A stretch of 64,000 nt of DNA from Bacteroidetes bacterium GWC2_46_850 (GCA_001768325.1 MENQ01000024.1:62001-126000), one strand, 5' to 3'; positions 47,773 to 57,410 are shown, numbered from the stretch's first letter. Translations and numbers: made by a program. The notes: generated by a model from the sequence alone, not told the origin.

Positions 47773-48375
47773 TCAAATCAGGAAAAGTGGGCTTTCATTT
47801 CCCATATTGAAGAGCAGGTCGATGATGCTGAGATTTGGAATGAAGCCGTTTTTATCGGAGAAGACCTGATAATAACGGGGGGGTACCCATGTCGGTTTTT
47901 TTTTGGGATGTATGTCCTCCCGCAGGTCGTATTTGTCAGGGGTAGTTTCCACATACTCCGACGTATAGACAACAGACGTATTGATGCCGACTAACCGGCA
48001 TATCAGCTGCCGCAGCCCTTCGTTCAAGTCGTGCAAATGAGTGAATTTATTCCGGTAAAAAGGACGAAAATCATCCTCATAGTACTGAAAGAAAGGTGTG
48101 GAGTTGTAAGCCGATACAATGGCATTCCAATGCAGATGTTGCCAGTTGCCGTGGTCGGCAATGCGTACATCCTTCATTGTACCTTTCAGGGGGGAAGGCT
48201 TTTCAATCGGGATGCTCAGGGCAAGCATCCCGTTCGCACCTGCTATGTGGCACCGGTTGCGGTACGACTGTTTCTGGTAGTTGTCGTGTATTTCCATGAG
48301 GGCATTTTCTGCCCTGAAAAGCGCAGCATAATATTCTACGGGTGCCAAGTAAAGAGACGGGATAAGTATCATCAC
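47773..48375 (-). CDS. WbqC-like family protein
   Basis: This 200-residue cytoplasmic protein starts with LIPSLYLAPVEYYAALF and contains HWNAIVSAYNSTPFFQYYED and FIPNLSIIDLLFNMG, the pattern of the WbqC-like family. Members occur in O-antigen clusters and as stand-alone genes in Bacteroidota, and the biochemical activity is not clearly settled. Here it is the third gene of a tight minus-strand group, 29 bp after lepB. A second ATG at codon 2 is possible. Confidence 0.88.
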   Translation of the reverse strand: MMILIPSLYLAPVEYYAALFRAENALMEIHDNYQKQSYRNRCHIAGANGMLALSIPIEKPSPLKGTMKDVRIADHGNWQHLHWNAIVSAYNSTPFFQYYEDDFRPFYRNKFTHLHDLNEGLRQLICRLVGINTSVVYTSEYVETTPDKYDLREDIHPKKKPTWVPPRYYQVFSDKNGFIPNLSIIDLLFNMGNESPLFLI

Positions 48376-48404
48376 ATCTTCAAATCAACGAATCATCATC
48401 GTGC

Positions 48405-49874
48405 TCACGCCGGTATCTTCGCACTGCGGAACAATCTTTTCCATCGTATCTTCCCGTTGAACCAGCCTTTGTCTTTTTCCAATGAAAGCCAGATCAGGAT
48501 GGGTCTGCCCACGATATGATCTTCCGGCACAAAGCCCCATACGCGTGAGTCGGCAGAGTTATGACGGTTATCGCCCATCATGAAATAATAGTCGAATTTG
48601 AATGTATAGGATCTGGCCTCCGTGCCGTTTATATAAACTTTTCCGTCACGATAGACAAAATCATTGCCTTCGTAGTTTTTGATACAACGTTCATAGGCGG
48701 CCACCTTGTACTCCACCTCGGAATCAAATGTGATGGTTTCCCCTTTTCTGGGTATCCATAGTGGCCCGAAAGTGTCCCGTGTCCACCCGGTTTCATAGTT
48801 TAGGGGATAGTAATAACTCATCCCCGGCTGTTCCTTCTCTTTGATCACATCCCATACGAAAGGTTTTGCTTTCATCGTGGTCACCATCTCATCAGTCATG
48901 GGTATGCTGAAGTAAATCCTGCCATTGTTTCCATTGCGCTGCTGCAGCCCGAAGAGTGCCAGACTCAGGCTGTCAACACCGGTCAGATCCTGCGTACGGG
49001 AAACAACCTGACCGTAGCCATCCTGTGTATAATGATCGGCTTTGTTGATGCCCAGCTCTTCAAAGAGATCTGCAGAGATCTGAGTCCCGTCGGTGTGAAT
49101 CATGTAGTTGTGCTGAGAAAGACGGGGGTTGGGCAGCAGGGTGCCATCAATAAATACACTATCGTTCTTCAGTTCAATGGTTTCGCCGGGAAGACCGATG
49201 CACCTTTTCACATAGTTCTCGCGCCGGTCTACCGGACGATAGACAATCTCGCCGTAGGTGCGCTTGTCGGCGCGCACACCTGCACTGCCGTTGGAATTAA
49301 GTTTGGAGAGCGAATAAAAATCGATTCCCTGTTGATTCATCGCAACCGTGTCACCAGTGGGGAAATTGAACACCACGATGTCATTCCTTTCCACCTGGCC
49401 GAACCCTTTCAACCGGTTGTATTTCCACTGAGGCTTTTCGATATAGGACTTGCCGCCTACAACCGGCATGGTGTGCTGTGCCAGGGGAAATGAGAGCGGT
49501 GTAATGGGTGCCCGCGGCCCGTAGCTGAGCTTGCTCACGGCCAGAAAATCACCCACAAGCAGCGATTTCTCAAGCGACGAGGTGGGTATCTGGTAATTCT
49601 GAAAGAAGAAGGTGTTGATAAAATAGACGGCGATCAGTGCAAAGACAATTGCATCCACCCATTCCATGGTTTTGCGAAATGCATCGTTTTTCGACTTTTT
49701 CCAAAACCCCCAGGGTATGAATTTGGTGATGTAGATGTCAAGAAAAAGGAAGATGAAGAGCAAGAGCCAGGGTGAACCCGCCCAGAGAGCAAACAGGACA
49801 GTTGCTGCTACCCATACGACAAACCATGTCCATTGGTGTCTCGCGGCGTTTGAAAATCTTTGTTTCAATTGCAT
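48405..49874 (-). CDS. lepB: Signal peptidase I
   Basis: This inner-membrane serine/lysine protease removes signal peptides of exported proteins. At 489 residues it is much longer than the 324 of E. coli. N-terminal transmembrane segments (WTWFVVWVAATVLFALWAG and AIVFALIAVYFINTFFF) precede box B with the nucleophile Ser in QIPTSSLEKSLLVGD. The general base Lys is in NYVKRCIGLPGE, and the C-terminal GDNRHNSADSRVWG is box E. The residue after the Ser is Leu where Met is common, which is known in Bacteroidota. The extra length comes from a large inserted periplasmic loop between the Lys box and box E. It follows dapB by 21 bp. Confidence 0.95.
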   Translation of the reverse strand: MQLKQRFSNAARHQWTWFVVWVAATVLFALWAGSPWLLLFIFLFLDIYITKFIPWGFWKKSKNDAFRKTMEWVDAIVFALIAVYFINTFFFQNYQIPTSSLEKSLLVGDFLAVSKLSYGPRAPITPLSFPLAQHTMPVVGGKSYIEKPQWKYNRLKGFGQVERNDIVVFNFPTGDTVAMNQQGIDFYSLSKLNSNGSAGVRADKRTYGEIVYRPVDRRENYVKRCIGLPGETIELKNDSVFIDGTLLPNPRLSQHNYMIHTDGTQISADLFEELGINKADHYTQDGYGQVVSRTQDLTGVDSLSLALFGLQQRNGNNGRIYFSIPMTDEMVTTMKAKPFVWDVIKEKEQPGMSYYYPLNYETGWTRDTFGPLWIPRKGETITFDSEVEYKVAAYERCIKNYEGNDFVYRDGKVYINGTEARSYTFKFDYYFMMGDNRHNSADSRVWGFVPEDHIVGRPILIWLSLEKDKGWFNGKIRWKRLFRSAKIPA

Positions 49875-49895
49875 GATGTATTTCTTCTATATTTT

Positions 49896-50615
49896 TTACA
49901 ATAAGCTGAGCATGTCGTTCATGCCCAGAAAACCCTGCTTCCCTTTTGTAAACTCTGCTGCCAGTACGGCTCCCAGAGCTAATCCCCTTCTGTTTTTAGC
50001 ATCGTGGGTGATGCGGAGGCGATCGTCGGCCGACTCGTAGATCACAGTATGGATACCGGGCACCTCTCCTTCCCGAAAAGCTTCGATGGGCAGTTCCACC
50101 TCGTTGCCGGTCTTATCCAAAACCCATTTTTCTTTTCTGTCGATCCGTGCCAGTATCCCTTCGGCCAACGTGATGGCTGTGCCACTGGGAGCATCCAGCT
50201 TGTGGATGTGGTGTGTTTCCTCAATACTTACATCGTATGCCGGAAATTGATTCATGATTTTGGCCAGATAGTTGCTCAACGCAAAGAAGATGTTAACGCC
50301 CAGGCTGAAGTTCGATGCATAAAAGAACGTTCTTCCATCCTTTTCGCAAGCTTCCCTGATCTCAGGCAGATGCTCCAGCCAGCCCGTGGTGCCCGACACA
50401 ACCGCTACCCCGGCAGCAAAAGAGCGTCGGTAGTTTTGCAGGGCACTGTCGGGCGACGTAAACTCAATCGCCACGTCGGCACTGCTGAATGCCGGGGAAT
50501 CAAACTTTTTCTCTTCGTGGATGTCGATGGTACACACCACCTCATGTCCTCTATCCAGGGCGATCTTCTCAATCTCATGCCCCATTTTACCGTAACCGAT
50601 CAGTGCAATCTTCAT
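49896..50615 (-). CDS. dapB: 4-hydroxy-tetrahydrodipicolinate reductase
   Basis: This enzyme reduces the dipicolinate precursor with NAD(P)H in the lysine and diaminopimelate pathway, feeding peptidoglycan synthesis. The nucleotide-binding IALIGYGKMGHEIEKIA is at the N-terminus, followed by VSGTTGW and the substrate-binding ETHHIHKLDAPSGTAI with the catalytic His and Lys. At 239 residues it has the short length normal for this phylum. It heads the dapB-lepB-wbqC group and has a promoter upstream at 50706-50713. Confidence 0.97.
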   Translation of the reverse strand: MKIALIGYGKMGHEIEKIALDRGHEVVCTIDIHEEKKFDSPAFSSADVAIEFTSPDSALQNYRRSFAAGVAVVSGTTGWLEHLPEIREACEKDGRTFFYASNFSLGVNIFFALSNYLAKIMNQFPAYDVSIEETHHIHKLDAPSGTAITLAEGILARIDRKEKWVLDKTGNEVELPIEAFREGEVPGIHTVIYESADDRLRITHDAKNRRGLALGAVLAAEFTKGKQGFLGMNDMLSLL

Positions 50616-50705
50616 GTTGGTCTTATTATTGTGAAACGGGCATGCAATCTGGATACATGCCTGAAAATGATCTGCGCAGTTTTTTTAAAAAGCTTCATTT
50701 GAAAG

Positions 50706-50713
50706 CAAAAGTA
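50706..50713 (-). promoter_or_regulatory. -7 promoter element TACTTTTG of dapB
   Basis: TACTTTTG on the minus strand matches TAnnTTTG and lies about 90 bp before the dapB ATG. The -33 spacing is not ideal, with TTTG found 23 bases upstream. It is the likely promoter for the dapB-lepB-wbqC group. Confidence 0.5.
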
Positions 50714-50784
50714 CAAAAATTGGTTGATTTACGCTACAAATGCAGTAAAATCACGATGATTGCCCTGTTTCGGCAGTCTGTCAC

Positions 50785-51798
50785 TTAGAGCCATCCCTCC
50801 TTCCGGTACCAGGCCACCGTTTTCATAACACCTTCTTCCAGCCGGTACGCGGGCACAAAGTCAATGTCAGATTGCAACGGGCTGATGTCACAGGTCCAGT
50901 TGCGCTGTTTCATGATCCGGTACTTGTCTGTATTGAAGGTGGTTGCCTTCCCCAGGAGGGCTGCCGCTTTTTCACTGACCAAAGCTGCCGTTTTGACGAG
51001 AAAAAGAGGGATTTTCAGCCGGACCACATGTTTTTTGTGCAGCGCCCGCTGTACGATGGCGTTGAATTCCCGGTCGGTATAACAATCGCCGTCGGCCACA
51101 TAATACTCTTTTTGGTGAATGCCTTTTTCGATGAGTGCGAAGATCACATGGACCAGATCTTCGCTGTAGATAAACGATAAAAGCTGTTTCCGATGTCCTG
51201 CACCGACGTCCAGTCCGCTTTTGACCGCTTTCATCAGAATCAGATAGTCTTTGTCGCGTGGACCGTAAACGCCCGTAGGTCGCAGGATCAGCCAGGGAAA
51301 ACCGGAGATGCCCTTCAAATAATTTTCAGCCCTCAGTTTACTTCTTCCATAATCCGTATTGGGATTGGGGATATGATCCGCACAGATGGGCGTATATCCC
51401 ATTTCGTCGCCAACGCCCACAGCGCTGAGCGAACTCATCAGCACAAACGAGTCGGGGACAGAGTCGGTCTCAATCAATGCTTCAGCCAGGTTGCGCGTAT
51501 AGAGATAATTAACCCGATCGAAATCCGATTTACGAACTGCCTTTGTCAATCCAGCAATGTGTATAACATGATCGAAACATCCCTGTTCATCCCTGAATTC
51601 ACGGAGCTGAACCTTTAGCATTTCCTTGTCACCATAATGCAAGTCGATGAACCGGATTCGTTCATCCTGAAGGTAGCGGCGACTGCTGGTAGTACGTATG
51701 CCAGCCCAGGTTTCGTATCCCAGTTCCAGCGCTTTATCCACTACGGCGCTGCCTATAAAACCGCTAGCTCCGGTAATCAGTATCCTTTTTGTCTGCAT
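50785..51798 (-). CDS. NAD-dependent epimerase/dehydratase family protein
   Basis: This 337-residue cytoplasmic protein of the extended short-chain dehydrogenase type starts best at 51798 (MQTKRILITGASGFIGSAVV). The nucleotide-binding GASGFIG is at the N-terminus. An SxxxYxxxK-type active site is seen in LMSSLSAVGVGD and DYGRSKLRAE. The RPTGVYGPRD segment is typical of sugar epimerases and dihydroflavonol reductase-like proteins. The substrate is not identifiable. A promoter element lies at 51822-51829, and the gene is divergent from rnr. Confidence 0.87.
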   Translation of the reverse strand: MQTKRILITGASGFIGSAVVDKALELGYETWAGIRTTSSRRYLQDERIRFIDLHYGDKEMLKVQLREFRDEQGCFDHVIHIAGLTKAVRKSDFDRVNYLYTRNLAEALIETDSVPDSFVLMSSLSAVGVGDEMGYTPICADHIPNPNTDYGRSKLRAENYLKGISGFPWLILRPTGVYGPRDKDYLILMKAVKSGLDVGAGHRKQLLSFIYSEDLVHVIFALIEKGIHQKEYYVADGDCYTDREFNAIVQRALHKKHVVRLKIPLFLVKTAALVSEKAAALLGKATTFNTDKYRIMKQRNWTCDISPLQSDIDFVPAYRLEEGVMKTVAWYRKEGWL

Positions 51799-51821
51799 GC
51801 TCTTTCTGTTCAATGTCAGGA

Positions 51822-51829
51822 CAAAAATA
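51822..51829 (-). promoter_or_regulatory. -7 promoter element TATTTTTG of the epimerase gene
   Basis: TATTTTTG on the minus strand fits TAnnTTTG. It lies 23 bp before the 51798 start, so transcription would begin near 51815. This leaves almost no room for the upstream ATG at 51813 and supports the shorter start. Confidence 0.5.
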
Positions 51830-51917
51830 AGGATAACTTCAGAAAGTATCGTTTTTTTTTATTACTTTGCGATAACTAAAACGTCATTTTTTTGTTTTAG
51901 ATAGAAACACACAGAAT

Positions 51918-54062
51918 ATGAGCAACAAAGTGAATGCGACTCCTGCCATACCGAAACTCAAGAAGAAAGACCTTTCGGCTTCCATCATCCATTTTCTCAC
52001 CGAAAATAACGACAAACAGTTTAACTATAAACAGATCGGTGCGGCATTGAATGTCCGTGGCGAAGAGGGGCGACGTCTGCTGATTAAAGTCCTAGACAAG
52101 CTTCGCGATGATGACCTGCTGCTGGAGACATCGCGGGGACGTTACCGCATCAATAACAGGGGACTGATGCTGGAGGGCCGCTTTGAAAGAAGAAGCAACG
52201 GCAAAAACTTCTTTGTCCCCGATGACGACGGAAACATCATATACATTCCCGAGCGAAACAGCAAACATGCCATGAACGGTGATCGGGTGCGTGTTCAGTT
52301 GCTGGCCAAACGCAAACGTGCCGACACCGAAGGTACGGTGGTCGAGATCCTGGAACATACCCAAAGCCGTTTCGTGGGCGTGCTGGAGGTGCAGAAGCAT
52401 TTCGCCTTTCTGGTGATGGACAACAAATACCTGTCGAACGATATTTTTATTCCAAAGGAAGATCTCCTGGGTGCCGGCAACGGCGATAAAGTGGTTGTGG
52501 AGATTGTGGAGTGGCCTGAGAAAGCAAACAATCCGGTCGGAAAGGTGATCGACATCCTGGGTAAGCCGGGGCAGAACGATACCGAGATGCATGCCATCCT
52601 GGCGCAATATGACCTGCCTTATAAATACCCGGAGAAGGTTGAAAAGTTTGCGGAGCAGATTTCTGATAAGATTGAGCAGACGGAGATTGAAAAACGGGAG
52701 GACTTCCGCAATGTGTTTACCATCACCATCGACCCGAAAGATGCGAAGGACTTCGACGATGCCCTCTCTATCCGAACAATTTCTCCCTCCTTGTGGGAGG
52801 TGGGAGTACATATAGCCGATGTAACACACTATGTGAAGCCCGGAGATCTGGTGGACAAGGAGGCGGAAAACAGAGCCACCTCCATTTATCTGGTCGACAG
52901 AACCATTCCCATGCTGCCAGAACGGTTGAGTAACGGGTTGTGTTCTTTGCGACCCCTGGAAGAGAAACTATGTTTTTCAGTGATCTTTCAGCTGAACGAC
53001 AAGGCGGAGATTAAAAAGTCGCGAATAGTGCGTACGGTGATCAAATCCGATAGCCGTCTCACCTACGAGGATGCCCAGACCGTCATTGAAACCGAGAAGG
53101 GGGATTTTTCCAACGAGATACTTCAATTGAACCACCTGGCAAAACAGCTGCGGGAGAGACGATTTACCAATGGCGCAATCAATTTTGAGCGATATGAAGT
53201 GAAATTCAACCTCGATGAAAAAGGAAAGCCGCTTGGGGTTTATTTCAAGGAATCGAAAGAAGCCAACCACCTGATTGAGGAGTTTATGCTGCTGGCCAAC
53301 AAGGCGGTTGCCGAAGCCATCGGAAAAGTTCCCAAGGGCAAGAAGGCCCGTACATTTGTCTATCGCATCCACGATGTACCCGATCCGGAGAAGCTGGATG
53401 CGCTGAATACATTTATTCTTCGTTTCGGCCATAAGATCAAACAGGATGGTACCAAGACAGAGGTGGCCAAGAGTATTAACTCACTGTTGGATAAAGTTCA
53501 GGGTCGTCCCGAGGAGAACCTGGTCGAAACCATTGCCATCCGCACCATGTCGAAGGCGGTCTATTCCACCAAGAATGTGGGGCATTACGGGTTGGCGTTC
53601 GAATATTATACCCATTTCACTTCGCCCATCCGGCGATATCCCGATATGCTGGTTCACCGGCTGCTGGAACGTTATCTCGATGGTGGCAGAAGCGTGGAGC
53701 AGGGCCCATTGGAGAGCGAATGCAAACACTGTTCGGAAATGGAGCAGGTGGCTGCCAATGCCGAGCGTGACTCCATCAAATACAAACAGGTAGAGTTTAT
53801 GTCCGACAAGATCGGCAAGGTATACGACGGCGTGATCTCCGGTGTTACCGAGTGGGGTATTTACGTGGAGATCAACGAAAACAAATGTGAGGGTATGATC
53901 CCCATCCGGGAGCTTGACGATGATTTCTATGAGCTGGATGAGAAAAACTATCGGTTGGTGGGAAGGCGCAAAAAGCGGGAATATCGTCTGGGACAACCTG
54001 TATCCATTCAGGTGGCGCGTACCAACCTGGACAGGAAACAACTCGATTTTATCTTTGCATAA
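51918..54062 (+). CDS. rnr: Ribonuclease R
   Basis: This 714-residue 3'-5' exoribonuclease degrades structured RNA and takes part in RNA quality control. An N-terminal winged-helix region (INSIDE LSASIIHFLTENNDKQFNYK) precedes two cold-shock-type OB folds. The RNB catalytic domain shows the metal-binding TITIDPKDAKDFDDALSIR and HIADVTHYVKPG, and later FTSPIRRYPDMLVHRLLE. An S1 domain ends the protein (GKVYDGVISGVTEWGIYVEI). Domain order and length are normal. The last 14 bases overlap the end of the convergent glycosyltransferase gene. Confidence 0.97.
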   Translation: MSNKVNATPAIPKLKKKDLSASIIHFLTENNDKQFNYKQIGAALNVRGEEGRRLLIKVLDKLRDDDLLLETSRGRYRINNRGLMLEGRFERRSNGKNFFVPDDDGNIIYIPERNSKHAMNGDRVRVQLLAKRKRADTEGTVVEILEHTQSRFVGVLEVQKHFAFLVMDNKYLSNDIFIPKEDLLGAGNGDKVVVEIVEWPEKANNPVGKVIDILGKPGQNDTEMHAILAQYDLPYKYPEKVEKFAEQISDKIEQTEIEKREDFRNVFTITIDPKDAKDFDDALSIRTISPSLWEVGVHIADVTHYVKPGDLVDKEAENRATSIYLVDRTIPMLPERLSNGLCSLRPLEEKLCFSVIFQLNDKAEIKKSRIVRTVIKSDSRLTYEDAQTVIETEKGDFSNEILQLNHLAKQLRERRFTNGAINFERYEVKFNLDEKGKPLGVYFKESKEANHLIEEFMLLANKAVAEAIGKVPKGKKARTFVYRIHDVPDPEKLDALNTFILRFGHKIKQDGTKTEVAKSINSLLDKVQGRPEENLVETIAIRTMSKAVYSTKNVGHYGLAFEYYTHFTSPIRRYPDMLVHRLLERYLDGGRSVEQGPLESECKHCSEMEQVAANAERDSIKYKQVEFMSDKIGKVYDGVISGVTEWGIYVEINENKCEGMIPIRELDDDFYELDEKNYRLVGRRKKREYRLGQPVSIQVARTNLDRKQLDFIFA

Positions 54063-54957
54063 TTCGGGTCTCCCTGCGGGTTTGCAATATGTCGCTACGT
54101 TTTCCGCACAACCGGAGTGCAACGCCCAGATATGCGTTGCCAACTGAGACCCTGCCCGAAAAGAATGCCTTGCCTGCCTTCTTCAATGCGGCCAGCAAAC
54201 TGTAGGCTACTGCCCTCGGAAGGGAATAGAAAGGATTTACGGCCTCGGTTAAAAAATACACATACTCGCTGTAAAACAGCTGTGTACGACTTATAGGACG
54301 TGCTTCCCGGTCGTGATAGCCAAAAGCCGCTTTCACCACTCCCAGCCCGTAACCTCTTTTTTGTACCCGCATCACCCAATTGCGATCCTCACCGTAATGG
54401 GCAAAGATGGGAGCAAATAAGCCTGTTTCCCTGATCACACCGGCGGGTATCAGCCACATGGCGGCATTGATAAATGGGAAGGAAGTAACCTCATTCGTAA
54501 GTTGCATCACCTGCTCCCTGTTTTTTATTCCGGTATATTCCGAAAAACCGAAATCCGTTGCATCGCCATTCCCATTCAGATGTATCGGCGACAAAATTCC
54601 GTATGTTCTGTACTTGCGTGATGCAACTACCAGGTTACTCAATGTCTCCGGTTCAATCCAGGCATCCTGATTGAGCAGGAACACAAACTCAAATCCTCTT
54701 TTCACAGCCAGCCCCATGCCGATATTATTGGCTCTTCCGAATCCCAGGTTATCCCTGTTTTCAATCAGCTCCACCCAGGGATACTCCTTCCGGATGATCC
54801 GACAGGTCTCATCCTGCGAGGCATTGTCGATGACCATAACGGTTGCCGGCAGGAGTGATGCTTTCACGGAAGGCAGACAGCGATGAATCCAGGGCATAAA
54901 GTTGTAGGAGACAATGATGACACAAACGGCAGGCTGGGGACGGGCAGTTTCATTCAT
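54049..54957 (-). CDS. Family 2 glycosyltransferase (rhamnosyltransferase-like)
   Basis: This 302-residue GT-A fold enzyme likely adds a sugar in surface polysaccharide synthesis. The N-terminal VIIVSYNFMPWIHRCLPSVK, VMVIDNASQDET and ENRDNLGFGRANNIGM are GT2 signatures, and LNQDAWIEPETL carries the DxD-like nucleotide-sugar motif. The acceptor-side stretch GLFAPIFAHYGEDRNWVMRV includes the ED pair used as catalytic base in relatives. It overlaps the upstream methyltransferase gene by 8 bp, so translation is probably coupled. The donor sugar is unknown. Confidence 0.9.
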   Translation of the reverse strand: MNETARPQPAVCVIIVSYNFMPWIHRCLPSVKASLLPATVMVIDNASQDETCRIIRKEYPWVELIENRDNLGFGRANNIGMGLAVKRGFEFVFLLNQDAWIEPETLSNLVVASRKYRTYGILSPIHLNGNGDATDFGFSEYTGIKNREQVMQLTNEVTSFPFINAAMWLIPAGVIRETGLFAPIFAHYGEDRNWVMRVQKRGYGLGVVKAAFGYHDREARPISRTQLFYSEYVYFLTEAVNPFYSLPRAVAYSLLAALKKAGKAFFSGRVSVGNAYLGVALRLCGKRSDILQTRRETRIMQR

Positions 54958-55846
54958 GCTGGTTGGTTGCTTTGATCATGCATTTGCGAAAAAAGGGCGG
55001 AGTCATATCATCCAGGTCATTCTGATAAATCATGACACCCGGCGTGGGGCGATGGCTGAAACCCATCTCCTCAAAATAGCGACTGAAGATGTTGTAATCC
55101 TCCTGATGATGATAGGTACACAACGCAATCTTCACCGGCTTTGATGCGAGCAGATCGTTCATTCCTTTCAATACCGAGGACTCGGCACCCTCCACATCAA
55201 TCTTGTAAAAATCGGGTTTTTCGGTTACTGACAGAAAATAGTGATCAAGGCTTACATGCTCCCCGTCGTTCCGGTCAGAAACAAAGGAGGGAATGATGAC
55301 AACTTTTTCTTTCCAGGGGGCAAATGTGGCCTCCAATGCTTCCACCCACTCCCGATCCTGCTCAAAAAGATAGGTTCGTTGTACCTTTTCAATATTCAAA
55401 AGCGAAAAATATCCTTCAGCACACCCCACATCCGCCAATATTTCGTCCTTGTTAATCTGAAAGGAGAGGTCGGTATAACAGTGTGGCGATTCACTGTCCT
55501 GTTCCACACGCAAGGCATTGTATAACAGTTTAACAGTCAGGCTGTTTATCGATCGTTTGAAAAAAAGCTTTTTTCCCTCTGTCAAAACATAGGGTAAGCC
55601 GTTTGATGCGTCAATGAATACATCCACCTCCCCTGCATCATATTTCTCCTGAAAGGTTCCATAGAATGTGGTCAGTGGATGTCCCGAGAGATAATTCACA
55701 GCTTCTCTGATTTCGCGATCATGCGGCGGATGTTGTTGATAATGGTGCAGGATCATCCCCCTTGTCCTTCGCTGCTTTCTTTGGTGAAAGTAGCTTCTCC
55801 ACCTGGAACGTGCTTTGTAGTGGAACTTAGCGATTATTTTTTTCAT
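54950..55846 (-). CDS. FkbM-type SAM-dependent methyltransferase
   Basis: This 298-residue protein has a class-I methyltransferase core: ILADVGCAEGYFSLLNIEKV is the SAM-binding motif and FYKIDVEGAESSVLKGMNDL is the FkbM-family signature. Such enzymes often methylate sugars in surface polysaccharide clusters. The N-terminal 100 residues are basic and without a recognised domain. The gene overlaps the upstream flippase by 20 bp and the downstream glycosyltransferase by 8 bp. The three genes therefore form a tightly coupled envelope-glycan unit. Confidence 0.88.
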   Translation of the reverse strand: MKKIIAKFHYKARSRWRSYFHQRKQRRTRGMILHHYQQHPPHDREIREAVNYLSGHPLTTFYGTFQEKYDAGEVDVFIDASNGLPYVLTEGKKLFFKRSINSLTVKLLYNALRVEQDSESPHCYTDLSFQINKDEILADVGCAEGYFSLLNIEKVQRTYLFEQDREWVEALEATFAPWKEKVVIIPSFVSDRNDGEHVSLDHYFLSVTEKPDFYKIDVEGAESSVLKGMNDLLASKPVKIALCTYHHQEDYNIFSRYFEEMGFSHRPTPGVMIYQNDLDDMTPPFFRKCMIKATNQHE

Positions 55847-57296
55847 ACGATTTCTTTTTTGCGGATAACCATTGCCCGATCTCCCGGGTCATCTCCAGTT
55901 TAAGCAGTGAACACAACAGCAGGTAAATCAGACTCACCCCAATCATGTTGACCAGCAGGAACAGCCGGTTGTCGATGATTCCCAGCGTAAGGAAATATCC
56001 TATTGTCGCACTCAGGAATGCCAGAAGTGCATACGGGAAGGCATCTTTAATAAATTCGGCCGGCGAATAGAGAATCAGCTTACGGGATAAAATGAGGGAG
56101 ATAACCAGGGTGATCCATGTATAGATAACCCAGCTTGCCGCCAGGCCCATAATGCCATAGCGGAAAAGGAAGGCGATGAGCAAGAGCAAAATGATCCGTC
56201 TGACGATTTCCACACCCAGAAAATAGTTTGCCTTTTCCCGCGCAATAAACAACTCGTTTAGTACGAAGGTAAACGGGGAGACTATGCCGGCAAGGCAGAG
56301 CATCTGAAAATAGGGAACAGCGGGTAGCCACTTATCTTTGAACAGAAACTGAAAACCAGGTTCAGCAATCAGGATCATCAGGAAACCAACCGGGAAAGAG
56401 ATAAATGCGAGTGACTTGGTCATTTTGCTGACCACCCTTTTCAGACGTTCTGTCTGCTCATTGATTTCAGGGAGGATGAGCATGGAGACCTGCCGGTAGG
56501 TGTTGGAAAGAATACCGAATGGAATCTCCTGATATTTATTGGCCTGGCTGTAATAACCCACCTGTTTCATGGCATTTGGATAAAAGAATGCGATGATGGC
56601 GGGATAGATATTGTTGAAAACAGCACCGATAAGCGACGTCAGCAGTAATTTACTGCTGAGCCCGGCAAATGATTGAAGTAGTTTGATGCTGAATACTTTA
56701 ACCGGAATCCATTTTGAGTAAATCCACAAAAAGAGAGAACGGAAGAAAGCATACACCAACGTTTGCACTACCAACGACCATACGCCAAATCCATTGAGAG
56801 CCATGGCGATGGCTGTTACGCCGGCAATAAACAGTGCCGTGATATTTACCTTTGTCATTCCCCTGAAATCGGCCCGCCGGATGAGCAGTGTCTGCTGGAT
56901 GATGCCGGCAGCATTGAGCAACAGCGAAAGGAAAAGCAGCCGTGATACCGGTGTGATCATCGGTTCATGGAACATGGTTGCCAGCAGCGGTGCCGTTGCG
57001 AAGAGGATCATGTACAGAAGAAGAGCCAGTCCCACATTGAAATAAAAGACCGTACTATATTCTGCCGGAGAGATGTTCTTCCTGTTCAGCAGTGCACGGG
57101 TAAAACCGCTGTCGATAAGGATGCCGGAGAAAGCAATGAAGATGGTCAGTGCACCAATTAATCCATATTCCGCCGGATCAAGTATTCTCATCAGGATAAT
57201 GCCGGTAGCCAGATTCACAATCTGCTGTCCGAACTTATCGACGAAGCTCCAGAAAAGAGAGACGGTGGTGGTATGTTTTAATGCGGAGTCGGCCAT
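55827..57296 (-). CDS. Polysaccharide flippase (Wzx/PST family)
   Basis: This 489-residue inner-membrane protein has about 12-14 helices. I prefer the start at 57296 (MADSALKHTTTVSLFWSFVD); an upstream ATG at 57338 would place the promoter element inside the coding region. The segments VNLATGIILMRILDPAEYGL and DSGFTRALLNRKNISPAEYS match the oligosaccharide flippases of the MATE/PST superfamily. It should move lipid-linked glycans to the outer leaflet. It heads the three-gene unit with the methyltransferase and glycosyltransferase. Confidence 0.92.
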   Translation of the reverse strand: MADSALKHTTTVSLFWSFVDKFGQQIVNLATGIILMRILDPAEYGLIGALTIFIAFSGILIDSGFTRALLNRKNISPAEYSTVFYFNVGLALLLYMILFATAPLLATMFHEPMITPVSRLLFLSLLLNAAGIIQQTLLIRRADFRGMTKVNITALFIAGVTAIAMALNGFGVWSLVVQTLVYAFFRSLFLWIYSKWIPVKVFSIKLLQSFAGLSSKLLLTSLIGAVFNNIYPAIIAFFYPNAMKQVGYYSQANKYQEIPFGILSNTYRQVSMLILPEINEQTERLKRVVSKMTKSLAFISFPVGFLMILIAEPGFQFLFKDKWLPAVPYFQMLCLAGIVSPFTFVLNELFIAREKANYFLGVEIVRRIILLLLIAFLFRYGIMGLAASWVIYTWITLVISLILSRKLILYSPAEFIKDAFPYALLAFLSATIGYFLTLGIIDNRLFLLVNMIGVSLIYLLLCSLLKLEMTREIGQWLSAKKKSYEKNNR

Positions 57297-57325
57297 CAGC
57301 GGTTGAAAATTCCGGTTTGTTCCCG

Positions 57326-57333
57326 CAAAAGTA
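57326..57333 (-). promoter_or_regulatory. -7 promoter element TACTTTTG of the flippase unit
   Basis: TACTTTTG on the minus strand fits TAnnTTTG and lies 29 bp before the 57296 start. It excludes the longer frame from 57338 as the main product. No good -33 element was found. Confidence 0.55.
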
Positions 57334-57410
57334 CGCAACTTAATTCATATTTTAATTTTTTGGGGGAAGAGTTTGACCTTTGGGCAGTTTGTGGTTCGGA
57401 TTGAGAAATA

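Noticed and set aside
53481-54143. Minus-strand open frame of 220 codons opposite the rnr 3' end
   Set aside because: It lies opposite the S1 and RNB domains of rnr and has no recognisable motif.
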